64,000 nucleotides of DNA from Candidatus Rokuibacteriota bacterium (GTDB taxonomy: Bacteria; Methylomirabilota; Methylomirabilia; Rokubacteriales; CSP1-6). This document shows positions 31,410 through 38,815 of this stretch, in pieces. Below the pieces are notes generated by a model that was not told where the DNA came from, ran no database searches, and worked only from the letters and a program-made list of their open reading frames with translations. The stretch is taken from positions 1 through 64,000 of the forward strand of contig QHRU01000059.1 of NCBI GenBank assembly GCA_003220225.1. The letters are read 5' to 3'. Both the position numbers and the translations under genes were made by a program. Position 1 is the stretch's first letter. Every line of letters starts with the position of its first letter.

Positions 31410-32465
31410 ATGGGACGCTTCCTGTGGCCCCTCGCCGTCGTGGCCGCGCTCGCCATCGGCTGGGCGGCCGCCGGCGTCGCCGGCAAGACGTCCGCTGCGC
31501 GCGAAACCGGGCAGCTGAAGCAGCAGGTGTCGACGCTGCAGGCCCGGCTCCACGCGCGAGAGGAGGTCGCCGCCGCGCGGTCGTCCGACGCGGGCGGTCG
31601 GCCGGGGACGCCATCGGCGTCCCGTGCCTCGACGCCGGGTGAGCGCGGCCTCGCGGCGGCCGTCACGGAAGACCGCGTCCTTCGCGATCTGCGCGCGCGC
31701 GGCGGCGGGCCGGCCGATCGCGCGGCGTCCCGCCCCGGATCGTCCGGATCGTCGCCGAGCATCGAGGCCGCGCTCGACCGCTTCTACCGGTATCTGGAGG
31801 CGACGAGGGGCACGGAGGGGGGCGAGCGCTGGCAGCGGGCGCGCGAGCTGGTCGAAGAGCTGCGGGGCATGGGCGACGTCGCCGGCGTGGCGCTGATGAA
31901 AGTGCTCAGCGCCGGCAACGACAGCGACGAGCGGCGCGCGGCGGCGCGGCTCCTGGGCACGCTGCAAGTGCCGCAATCGCTGCCGCTGCTGAAGGACATC
32001 GTCGAGAAGGACAGCGACGTGCTCCTGCGCCGCGCCGCCGCCGTCGGGCTGCGCCAGCTGCAGACACCCGAGTCGCTGCCCGTGCTGGAGAGCATCCTGG
32101 CCAACGGCGGCGACGATCGCTTCGTCCGCCTGAGCGCCGCGTACGGCCTGGCCGAGTCGGGCCGACCGGGCGGCGTCACCGGGTTGGCGCAGATCTTCCA
32201 GGAATCGAGCGCCGACGGGCGCGGGCGCGAGATGGCGTTCCGCGCGCTCGTCTCGCTGAACGACGAGCGCTCGCTCCCGTTCATGCGCCAGGTCGTGGCG
32301 TCGGAGGTCGAGCCGTCGTATCGGCTGCGCGCGATCCAGTACCTGACCGCGCAGGGCGATCGGCAATCCGTGGCGACGCTGCAGGTCCTCATGCAGTCTC
32401 CCACCGAGCAGGCGTCGATTCGCGACGCCGCCGCGCAGGCGTACCGGACCCTCGGCGGCAGGTGA
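31410..32465 (+). CDS. Membrane-anchored HEAT-repeat protein
   Basis: A 351-residue protein with one N-terminal membrane helix (LWPLAVVAALAIGWAAAGVAG). A short coiled-coil-like part (ETGQLKQQVSTLQARLHAREEV) and a low-complexity Ser/Gly/Arg linker follow. About six HEAT/PBS-lyase-type helical repeats fill residues 140-350, such as DERRAAARLLGTLQVPQSLPLLKDIV and LLRRAAAVGLRQLQTPESLPVLESIL. It is likely a periplasm-facing scaffold. The GTG of the next gene overlaps its stop. Function unknown. Confidence 0.85.
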   Translation: MGRFLWPLAVVAALAIGWAAAGVAGKTSAARETGQLKQQVSTLQARLHAREEVAAARSSDAGGRPGTPSASRASTPGERGLAAAVTEDRVLRDLRARGGGPADRAASRPGSSGSSPSIEAALDRFYRYLEATRGTEGGERWQRARELVEELRGMGDVAGVALMKVLSAGNDSDERRAAARLLGTLQVPQSLPLLKDIVEKDSDVLLRRAAAVGLRQLQTPESLPVLESILANGGDDRFVRLSAAYGLAESGRPGGVTGLAQIFQESSADGRGREMAFRALVSLNDERSLPFMRQVVASEVEPSYRLRAIQYLTAQGDRQSVATLQVLMQSPTEQASIRDAAAQAYRTLGGR

Positions 32466-33697
32466 TCGTCTCCGCCGACGTCGTCGTCGTCGGCTCGGGC
32501 GCCTTCGGGGCGAGCGCGGCCTATCACCTCGTGCGGCGCGGCCTCCGCGTGGCGGTGCTCGAGCGCGCCGCGCTCGCGTCGCAGACCTCTCCGCGCGCGG
32601 CCGGGCTGACCAGCCAGGTGCGGGCCACGCCGGCGCTCACGACGCTCGCCCGGCGCGCGGTCACGAAGCTCGCCGCCTTCAGCGACGAGACCGGCCAGCC
32701 GCTGCGCTTCACCCAGAGTGGCGCGCTGAAGATCGCGCGCACCGAGCGCGACGCCGAGCAGCTCGCTCTCGAGGTGACGCGCGGCGTCGCCGCGGGCATC
32801 CCGATCGACTTCGTCTCGGTGGCGGAGGCGCGGCGGCGGCTGCCGATCCTCGGCGAGCGCGGCATCGTCGCCATCACGTGGAGCCCGACCGACTGCAACG
32901 TCGAGCCGTCCGAGCTGCCGCTCGGCTACTGCCGGGCGGCGGAAAAGCTCGGCGCCGTGCTGCTCCCGCACACGCCGGCCACGGGCTTCGAGATCGGCCC
33001 GCGGGGCGTGGAGGGCGTGCGGACGCCGCGCGGCACCATCGCGACGCGCGCGGTGGTGGACGCCGCCGGCGCGTGGGCGCGCCTCGTCGCCGCGGGGCTG
33101 GGCGCGCCGCTGCCGGTGGTGCCGACGCGCCATCAGCTGCTGATCACCGAGCCGATCCCCGGCGTCGGACCCGAGTTCCCGATCGCGCGCGTGATCGACG
33201 TCAACGTCTACGTGCGCCACGAGCGCGGCGGGCTGATGCTCGGTGGCTACGAGCCCGATCCCGTGCAGGTCGACGCGGCCACGCTGCCGCCGGCCTTCGA
33301 CGTCGCCGACCTCCCGCTCGACCTCGAGGTGCTGTGGCGCCTGGCCCGCAGCGTGCGCGAGCAGTTTCCGATCTTTCAGGAGCCGACGATCCGCGTCGCC
33401 GAGCACCGCGGCGGGCTGCCCACGCTCACGATGGACGACCGCTACCTCGTGGGACCGCTGCCCGGCGTGGCCGGCGCGTGGGTGATGAGCGGCTGCTGCG
33501 TGGGCGGCCTCAGCGTGTCGCCCGCGCTCGGCGAGGCGATCGCCGAGTGGATCGTGGACGGCGCGCCGGCCCTCGACTGCTCCGACATCTCCCCCGCGCG
33601 CTTCGCGGGGCCCATCGACGAGGCCGCGTTGCGCGAGCGCTGCCGGCACGCGTACGCGACCCACTACCGCGCGAGCGGCGGCGCGCCCGCTCGGTGA
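32462..33697 (+). CDS. FAD-dependent oxidoreductase (DAO/sarcosine-oxidase-like)
   Basis: A 411-residue D-amino-acid-oxidase-superfamily flavoprotein. VVVVGSGAFGASAAYHLVRRGLRVAVLER near residues 5-33 is the dinucleotide fold, VVDAAGAWARLVAAGLGAPLPVVPTRHQLLITEP lies near 200-232, and a C-terminal PGVAGAWVMSGCCVGGLSVSPALGEAIAEWI closes the FAD site. It should oxidise a secondary or primary amine, N-methyl amino acid or hydroxy acid. GTG 32462 overlaps the HEAT gene stop as GTGA. The mgtE gene starts 14 bases after it. Confidence 0.92.
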   Translation: MIVSADVVVVGSGAFGASAAYHLVRRGLRVAVLERAALASQTSPRAAGLTSQVRATPALTTLARRAVTKLAAFSDETGQPLRFTQSGALKIARTERDAEQLALEVTRGVAAGIPIDFVSVAEARRRLPILGERGIVAITWSPTDCNVEPSELPLGYCRAAEKLGAVLLPHTPATGFEIGPRGVEGVRTPRGTIATRAVVDAAGAWARLVAAGLGAPLPVVPTRHQLLITEPIPGVGPEFPIARVIDVNVYVRHERGGLMLGGYEPDPVQVDAATLPPAFDVADLPLDLEVLWRLARSVREQFPIFQEPTIRVAEHRGGLPTLTMDDRYLVGPLPGVAGAWVMSGCCVGGLSVSPALGEAIAEWIVDGAPALDCSDISPARFAGPIDEAALRERCRHAYATHYRASGGAPAR

Positions 33698-33711
33698 ACC
33701 AGGGAGAGAGC

Positions 33712-35076
33712 ATGGACGATCAGCGGCTGGCGACTTCCGACCCCGCACGTCTCGCGAGCACGCTGGAGCGCGTCCACGACGCCGACGTCGCGGAAGCGCT
33801 CAACGCCATCGACCCTCCGGCCGCGGCCCGCGTGCTGGCCGCGCTGCCGTTCGATCTGGCGGTGCGCGCGCTCAACCAGCCGGAGCTCGATCACCGGGCG
33901 CGTCTGTTCGAGCACCTGCCCATCGAGAGAGCGGTCGCGCTGATGGGGGCGATGTCGGCCGACCAGCGCGCGGAGGTCTTCCGCGACCTGCCCCAGCGCA
34001 CCGCGGCGCGGCTGCTCGCCGCCGTCGACACGAGCACCCAGGAATCGCTGCGCTCGCTCCTGAACTACCCGCCCACCACGGCGGGCGGCATCATGACCAC
34101 GGAGCACGTGGAGGCGCCGGCGACGTGGACGGTGGAGCGTACGCTCGTCCAGATTCGCAGCGGCGGCCATCCGCGCCGCCCCGTCTATGCGGTGTACGTC
34201 CTCGACCCCGTGGATCGCCGCCTCGTCCACACGGTGACGCTGCGCGAGCTGGTGCTCGCGGATCCGACGCGCACGCTGCTCGAGGTCGGCGACCGGCACC
34301 CGCCCGTCACCGTGCACGTGTGGACGGATCGCGAGGAGACGGCGCGGCTCATCGCCAAGTACGATCTCCTGGCGGTGCCGGTCATCGACGAAGGCGGCCA
34401 CCTGCTCGGCATCGTCACCGTGGACGACGTCATCGACGCGCTGATCAAGGAGCAGACGGAGGACGTCCACAAGCTCGGCGGCATGCAGGAGCTCGACGAG
34501 CCGTACACGAAAGTCGGCTTCGGGACCATGATCCGCAAGCGCGGCGGCTGGCTGTGCGCGCTGTTCGTCAGCGAGATGCTCACGGCGACGGCCATGCAGC
34601 ACTTCGAGGGCCAGCTGAGCCGCGCCATCGTGCTGACGCTCTTCATCCCGCTCATCATGAGCTCCGGCGGCAACTCCGGATCGCAGGCGACCTCGCTCAT
34701 CATCCGCGCGCTCGCGCTGCGCGAGGTGCGGGTGCGCGACTGGTGGTGGGTCGCCATGCGCGAGCTCCCGACGGGCGTCACGCTCGGCGTGATCCTCGGC
34801 GCCATCGGCATCGCGCGCATCGTCTCGTGGCAGCTCTTCGGTTTCTACAACTATGGCCCGCACTGGGTCCTGGTGGCGCTCGCCGTCGGCTTCGCGCTGG
34901 TCGGCGTCGTGACGTTCGGCTCGCTGGCGGGGTCGATGCTGCCGTTCGTCCTGCGCCGCCTCGGGTTCGATCCCGCCAGCGCCTCGGCGCCGTTCGTCGC
35001 CACGCTGGTCGACGTCACCGGGCTGGTGATCTACTTCAGCGTCGCCTACCTGGTGCTACGCGGGACGCTGCTGTAG
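33712..35076 (+). CDS. mgtE: Magnesium transporter MgtE
   Basis: A 454-residue MgtE channel. The N-terminal helical domain contains EALNAIDPPAAARVLAALPFDLAVRAL. A CBS pair spans about 125-260 (TTAGGIMTTEHVEAPATWTV and LAVPVIDEGGHLLGIVTVDDVIDAL). Five membrane helices start about residue 280, with the conserved IMSSGGNSGSQATSLIIRALALREV pore region. It admits Mg2+ and is gated by Mg2+ binding to the cytoplasmic domains. ATG 33712 follows AGGGAGAG. Its 3' end overlaps the convergent dehydrogenase gene by 21 bases. It seems unrelated to its neighbours. Confidence 0.95.
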   Translation: MDDQRLATSDPARLASTLERVHDADVAEALNAIDPPAAARVLAALPFDLAVRALNQPELDHRARLFEHLPIERAVALMGAMSADQRAEVFRDLPQRTAARLLAAVDTSTQESLRSLLNYPPTTAGGIMTTEHVEAPATWTVERTLVQIRSGGHPRRPVYAVYVLDPVDRRLVHTVTLRELVLADPTRTLLEVGDRHPPVTVHVWTDREETARLIAKYDLLAVPVIDEGGHLLGIVTVDDVIDALIKEQTEDVHKLGGMQELDEPYTKVGFGTMIRKRGGWLCALFVSEMLTATAMQHFEGQLSRAIVLTLFIPLIMSSGGNSGSQATSLIIRALALREVRVRDWWWVAMRELPTGVTLGVILGAIGIARIVSWQLFGFYNYGPHWVLVALAVGFALVGVVTFGSLAGSMLPFVLRRLGFDPASASAPFVATLVDVTGLVIYFSVAYLVLRGTLL

Positions 35077-36117
35077 CGGCAGCTCCACCCGCCGGCCCGT
35101 CGCGCTCGAGCGCTGCCCGGCGGCGATGACCTCCTGGACGTCGCACCCGACGTCGGCGGCGCAGAAGCCGGTCACGTCGCGGCCCGCGCTCACGCAGGCG
35201 AGGAAATGCGTGGGGCCGTCGCACTCGTCGGGACCGAGCGGCGGCGGATCGAGGAAGCGGCTGCCCTCCGGCGAGACGACCTGCACGCGCCCGGCCCCGG
35301 CGCGCTCGCCCTCGCGCGTCGGGCGCGGCTGGTGGACGAGCAGCGTCCCGCGCTCGCCGTAGACGATCATCGCGAAGGCCGGCTCGCCGCCGATCTGGGT
35401 CCAGCTCGCTTCGAGCAGCCCCAGCGCGCCGGGGTAGGAGAGGACGACCACCGCGTTGTCTTCGGCGACGAGGCCCGCCTTGCGCGGCGCCGGTGTCACC
35501 GCGGTGACCGCCTGCGGCCGGCCGAGCACGAGGCGACAGAGCACCGCGCCGTACCCGCAGTAGTCGACGAGCGCGCCGCCGCCGTTTCGCCGCGGGTCGT
35601 AGAGCCAGTCGCAGAACTGCGGCGAGCAGCCGAACTCACGCGGCCCCGCGTGGCCGCCGCGGTGGCTCAGCTGGACCGGCGCGCCGACGGCGCCCTCGAG
35701 CGCCAGCGTCAGGCCATGACGGAGCGCGGGCCGCCACGCCGTCGGCCAGTTCACCATGAGCGGGACGCCGGCGGTCCGGGCCGCCGCGAGCAGCGCACGC
35801 GCGCCGGCCAGGTCGGCGGCCATCGGCTTTTCGAGCATCACCGGGAGCCGGTGGCCCAGCGCGCGCACGCCGAGCTCGGCCGACGTCCGGTTGTCGGAGA
35901 AGACGAGGACGGCGTCGAGGTCGCGGCGCTCGAGCACGGCGTCGAACGTGTCGTGAGTGGCCACGGCGCCGTGCAGCGCACGGAGCCGGTCGCGCAGGCC
36001 CGCGTCGGGATCGGCGGCCGCCACGAGGCGGCCGTGATGGCCGGCCGCCAGCGCGGCGAGGTTGCCCCACACGTGATCGTGGCTCAGCCCGAGGACCCCG
36101 ACGTTCAGGCGCGCCAT
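35056..36117 (-). CDS. Gfo/Idh/MocA family oxidoreductase
   Basis: A 353-residue NAD(P)-dependent sugar or inositol dehydrogenase-like protein. The cofactor turn is the variant VGVLGLSHDHVWGNLAAL at residues 5-22, where the usual GxGxxG is replaced by GLSHDH. LDAVLVFSDNRTSAELGVRAL and the catalytic VMLEKPMAADLAGARALL near residues 90-110 are clear. GGALVDYCGYGAVLCRLVLG is the central substrate-side segment. It probably oxidises a sugar or polyol. It is divergent from the enolase-superfamily gene at 36294, and the two may share a carbohydrate-acid pathway. Confidence 0.9.
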   Translation of the reverse strand: MARLNVGVLGLSHDHVWGNLAALAAGHHGRLVAAADPDAGLRDRLRALHGAVATHDTFDAVLERRDLDAVLVFSDNRTSAELGVRALGHRLPVMLEKPMAADLAGARALLAAARTAGVPLMVNWPTAWRPALRHGLTLALEGAVGAPVQLSHRGGHAGPREFGCSPQFCDWLYDPRRNGGGALVDYCGYGAVLCRLVLGRPQAVTAVTPAPRKAGLVAEDNAVVVLSYPGALGLLEASWTQIGGEPAFAMIVYGERGTLLVHQPRPTREGERAGAGRVQVVSPEGSRFLDPPPLGPDECDGPTHFLACVSAGRDVTGFCAADVGCDVQEVIAAGQRSSATGRRVELPLQQRPA

Positions 36118-36170
36118 CGAGCCGACATTGTCGCAGCCGCCGGGTGAGTTGGCACCCGCCCGCTGTAATT

Positions 36171-36285
36171 GTCACGATCCCCGCGCCGTGACGGACGGCA
36201 CCGGCCATGCACCGGGCTGTTCACCACGGCGGCGTCTGACACGCCGCCGCCGGGTGTCCGGCGTCCCCGCCGCCCGTTGTATGAT
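36171..36285 (+). promoter_or_regulatory. Divergent regulatory region: GTCACG inverted repeat and -10 box TATGAT
   Basis: The 176-base gap between divergent genes holds the inverted repeat GTCACG-N10-CGTGAC (36171-36192), a possible regulator site. Near its right end is TATGAT (36280-36285), only 8 bases before the GTG start at 36294, again implying a leaderless or near-leaderless message. No good -35 is seen. Confidence 0.35.
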
Positions 36286-36293
36286 CCACCCCC

Positions 36294-37451
36294 GTGAAGG
36301 TGACCCGGCTCGACACCTACTTCCTCTCCGCGCCGCTGCCACAGCCGGTCAGCACCTCGACCCATCGGATCACGAGCGTCAGCGAGGTCGTCGTCAAGCT
36401 CACGACCGATGCCGGGCCCGTGGGCATCGGCGAGGCCCACGGCCCGTTCCTGTTCCAGCAGGGACCGGACGGCCTGCGCACCGTGAGCGACATCATCACG
36501 GCGATCACGCCGCTCGTGGTCGGCCAGGATCCGTTCGACGCCGAGCGGATCTGGCAGGACCTGTTCGCGCTGACCTACACCAGCGTGCGCGGCATTCCCA
36601 CGCTGGCGCGGCAGCAGCGTCCGCTCGTGACGGCGATGAGCGCGATCGACATCGCGCTGTGGGACCTCAAGGGCAAGGCGATCGGCCGGCCGGTGTGGGC
36701 GCTGCTCGGCGGCGCTCTTCGCCGGCGCGTGCCCGCCTACGTGACGGGCTTCTACTACCGGGACGGCGAGCGGCCGGACGATCTCGTGCGCGAGGCGGCG
36801 ATGTACGTGGCGCAGGGGTATCGCACGCTGAAGGTGAAAGTCGGCGGCCTCACGCCCGAGGCGGATGCCGAGCGCGTGGGCGTGATCCGCAAGGCCGTGG
36901 GCAAGGACGTCGCGATCATGCTCGACGCCAATCAGGGCTGGAACCTGCCGACCGCGGTGCGCGCGGCGACGCTGTGCGCGCCGCACGACATCTTCTGGCT
37001 CGAGGACCCGATGCCCTGGTACGACGAGCGGCGCACGCTGGAGCGGCTGAAGGCCGAGGTCGACATCCCGATCGCGGCCGGCGAGACGGAATACAGCCCG
37101 TTCGGGCTGCGCACGATGCTGGCCGAGGGCCTGGTCGACTACCTGATCATCGACTCGACGTGGGCCGGCGGGCTCACGACGTGGCGCAAGGCGGCCGTCA
37201 TGGCCGAGCTCTACCAGATCCCGCTCGCCGCGCACCACGATCCGCAGATCCACGTCCACGCCATCGCGGCCAGTCCGACGGGGTTCATCCTGGAATCGTT
37301 CGCGGACCCGACCCGCGATCCCCTCTGGTTCGAGCTGTTTCGCGAGCGTCCGTCGATCGTCGACGGCTTCATGGCGCTGCCGGACGCGCCGGGGCTGGGG
37401 CTCGAGCTGCGCGACGACACGCTGCAGAAGTACGGCGTCAAGATCGGCTGA
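36294..37451 (+). CDS. Enolase-superfamily sugar-acid dehydratase/racemase (mandelate racemase type)
   Basis: A 385-residue mandelate-racemase/muconate-lactonising-enzyme protein. The catalytic set is seen: KxK in TLKVKVGG (about 180), metal ligands Asp in MLDANQGWN, Glu in FWLEDPMPW and Glu in AAGETEYSPF, and the His in AAHHDPQIHVHA. This combination fits the MR subgroup, acid-sugar dehydratases or racemases. GTG 36294 is the start. A small cupin gene and an LLM gene follow closely (13 and 16 bases) in the same direction. Confidence 0.93.
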   Translation: MKVTRLDTYFLSAPLPQPVSTSTHRITSVSEVVVKLTTDAGPVGIGEAHGPFLFQQGPDGLRTVSDIITAITPLVVGQDPFDAERIWQDLFALTYTSVRGIPTLARQQRPLVTAMSAIDIALWDLKGKAIGRPVWALLGGALRRRVPAYVTGFYYRDGERPDDLVREAAMYVAQGYRTLKVKVGGLTPEADAERVGVIRKAVGKDVAIMLDANQGWNLPTAVRAATLCAPHDIFWLEDPMPWYDERRTLERLKAEVDIPIAAGETEYSPFGLRTMLAEGLVDYLIIDSTWAGGLTTWRKAAVMAELYQIPLAAHHDPQIHVHAIAASPTGFILESFADPTRDPLWFELFRERPSIVDGFMALPDAPGLGLELRDDTLQKYGVKIG

Positions 37452-37464
37452 GAGGACGGCGAGC

Positions 37465-37836
37465 ATGCCGAAGATGTGGCGCGTGTACAGCGGCGCGGAC
37501 GGCCAGTCGCACCTCGCGGAGGTGCCGCTGGCGATGAAGCCGTTCAGGGACGTCGAGGGCGCCCACGGCGAGGGCACGCCGATGCAGGCGGCCACCGGCA
37601 TCGCGTTTCGCGCGGCGCCGCCGGGCTACGTGCTCGACTGGCACTGCGCGCCCCGGCGGCAGTACTCGATCTCGTTGTCGGGAACCGCGGAGATCGAGGT
37701 CGGCGACGGCACCATCGCGCGCGTCGAGGCGGGCGACGTGGTGCTGGCCGAAGACCTCACCGGACGCGGCCACGTCACACGCGTGATCGGCGACCGGCCA
37801 CGGCTGTACGCGATCGTGCCCCTCACGGACACGTAG
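37465..37836 (+). CDS. Cupin domain protein
   Basis: A 123-residue single-domain cupin. The core reads LDWHCAPRRQYSISLSGTAEIEVGDGTIARVEAGDVVLAEDLTGRGHVTRVIGD, with His in LDWHCAP and RGHVTRV as probable metal ligands, and GEDLTG-like strand turns. It may be a sensor or a small isomerase or dioxygenase of acidic substrates. Its position between the enolase-superfamily enzyme and an LLM oxidoreductase suggests a role in the same catabolic series; the substrate is unknown. Confidence 0.85.
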   Translation: MPKMWRVYSGADGQSHLAEVPLAMKPFRDVEGAHGEGTPMQAATGIAFRAAPPGYVLDWHCAPRRQYSISLSGTAEIEVGDGTIARVEAGDVVLAEDLTGRGHVTRVIGDRPRLYAIVPLTDT

Positions 37837-37852
37837 GCGAGCGGACCCGAGC

Positions 37853-38695
37853 ATGGACGTCGGCGCGGCGATCTTCTTCACGGACTACTCGATGGGGCCG
37901 GCCGAGCTCGGCCGGGCGCTGGAGGAGCGCGGGTTCGGATCGCTGTGGGCGCCGGAGCATTCGCACATCCCGCTCTCACGCCGCACGCCGTTTCCGCAGG
38001 GCGGCGAGCTCCCGAAGAAGTATTACGACGTGATGGACCCCTTCGTGACGCTGGCGGCCGCCGCCGCCGCGACCACGCGCCTGCGCGTGGCCACCGGCGT
38101 GTGCCTCGTCGTCCAACGCGATCCCATCCAGACCGCCAAGCAGGTCGCGAGCCTGGATCAGATCTCGGGCGGGCGGTTCCTCTTCGGCATCGGCGCCGGC
38201 TGGAACGCCGAGGAGATGGCCGACCACGGCACGGAGTTCGGGTCGCGCTTCGAGGTGATGCGGGAACGCGTCGAGGCGATGAAGGCGATCTGGACCAGGT
38301 CGAAGCCGGAGTACGATGGCAAGTTCGTCAAGTTTCCGCCGATGATGACGTGGCCGAAGCCCGTGCAGAAGCCGCACCCGCCGGTGCTCGTGGGCGGCGC
38401 CTTCCCGTATGGCGCGCGGCGGGCGATCGCCTTCGGCGACGGCTGGGTGCCGCACGCGCGCCGCCCGACCTACGGCGACGTGCTGGGCCTGCTGCCGGAG
38501 TTTCGCAAGCTGGCCGTGGAGGCCGGGCGCGACCCGGCCGCGCTGCCGATCACGATCTTCGGCGTGCCGGAAGACCGCGACCTCATCGAGCGCTATCGCG
38601 CCGCCGGCGTCGCCCGTCTCGTCTTCAACCTGCCGCCGGCGAAGGCCGACGAAGTGCTGCCCGTGCTCGACCGGTGCGCGCGGCTGGTCCGCTAG
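37853..38695 (+). CDS. LLM class F420-dependent-type oxidoreductase (TIGR03619-like)
   Basis: A 280-residue luciferase-fold protein starting MDVGAAIFFTDYSMGPAELGRALEERGFGSLWAPEHSHIP. VATGVCLVVQRDPIQTAKQVASLDQISGGRFLFGIGAGWNAEEM is the nucleotide-side barrel segment. WPKPVQKPHPPVLVGGAFPYGARRAIAFGDGWVPHARRP resembles proteins predicted to use coenzyme F420. No F420 biosynthesis gene is in the window, so FMN use is also open. It ends a three-gene run with the enolase-superfamily and cupin genes. Confidence 0.9.
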   Translation: MDVGAAIFFTDYSMGPAELGRALEERGFGSLWAPEHSHIPLSRRTPFPQGGELPKKYYDVMDPFVTLAAAAAATTRLRVATGVCLVVQRDPIQTAKQVASLDQISGGRFLFGIGAGWNAEEMADHGTEFGSRFEVMRERVEAMKAIWTRSKPEYDGKFVKFPPMMTWPKPVQKPHPPVLVGGAFPYGARRAIAFGDGWVPHARRPTYGDVLGLLPEFRKLAVEAGRDPAALPITIFGVPEDRDLIERYRAAGVARLVFNLPPAKADEVLPVLDRCARLVR

Positions 38696-38721
38696 CGAGA
38701 ACGCACGTCCCTCGACGCCCC

Positions 38722-38737
38722 TTGGACCAAGGTCCAA
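38722..38737. promoter_or_regulatory. Inverted repeat TTGGACC-AA-GGTCCAA upstream of the secreted hydrolase gene
   Basis: A 7-bp perfect inverted repeat (38722-38728 / 38731-38737) centred about 86 bases before ATG 38816. It is too short-looped for a terminator and is followed by AATACC. It looks like an operator for a dimeric regulator, perhaps a LuxR/NarL-type response regulator by general shape. This is inference only; no such regulator is encoded in the window. Confidence 0.5.
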
Positions 38738-38815
38738 TACCGCCTCCGCGACCTCGGCGGGTACGGTCCCGGTCATTCCACGGGCGTGCGGCTTTCACGA
38801 ATAGGGGGAACGACG

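Noticed and set aside
32462-35076. Functional link between the DAO-type oxidase and mgtE
   Set aside because: Although only 14 bases apart, Mg2+ transport has no evident connection with amine oxidation; the spacing alone is not evidence.
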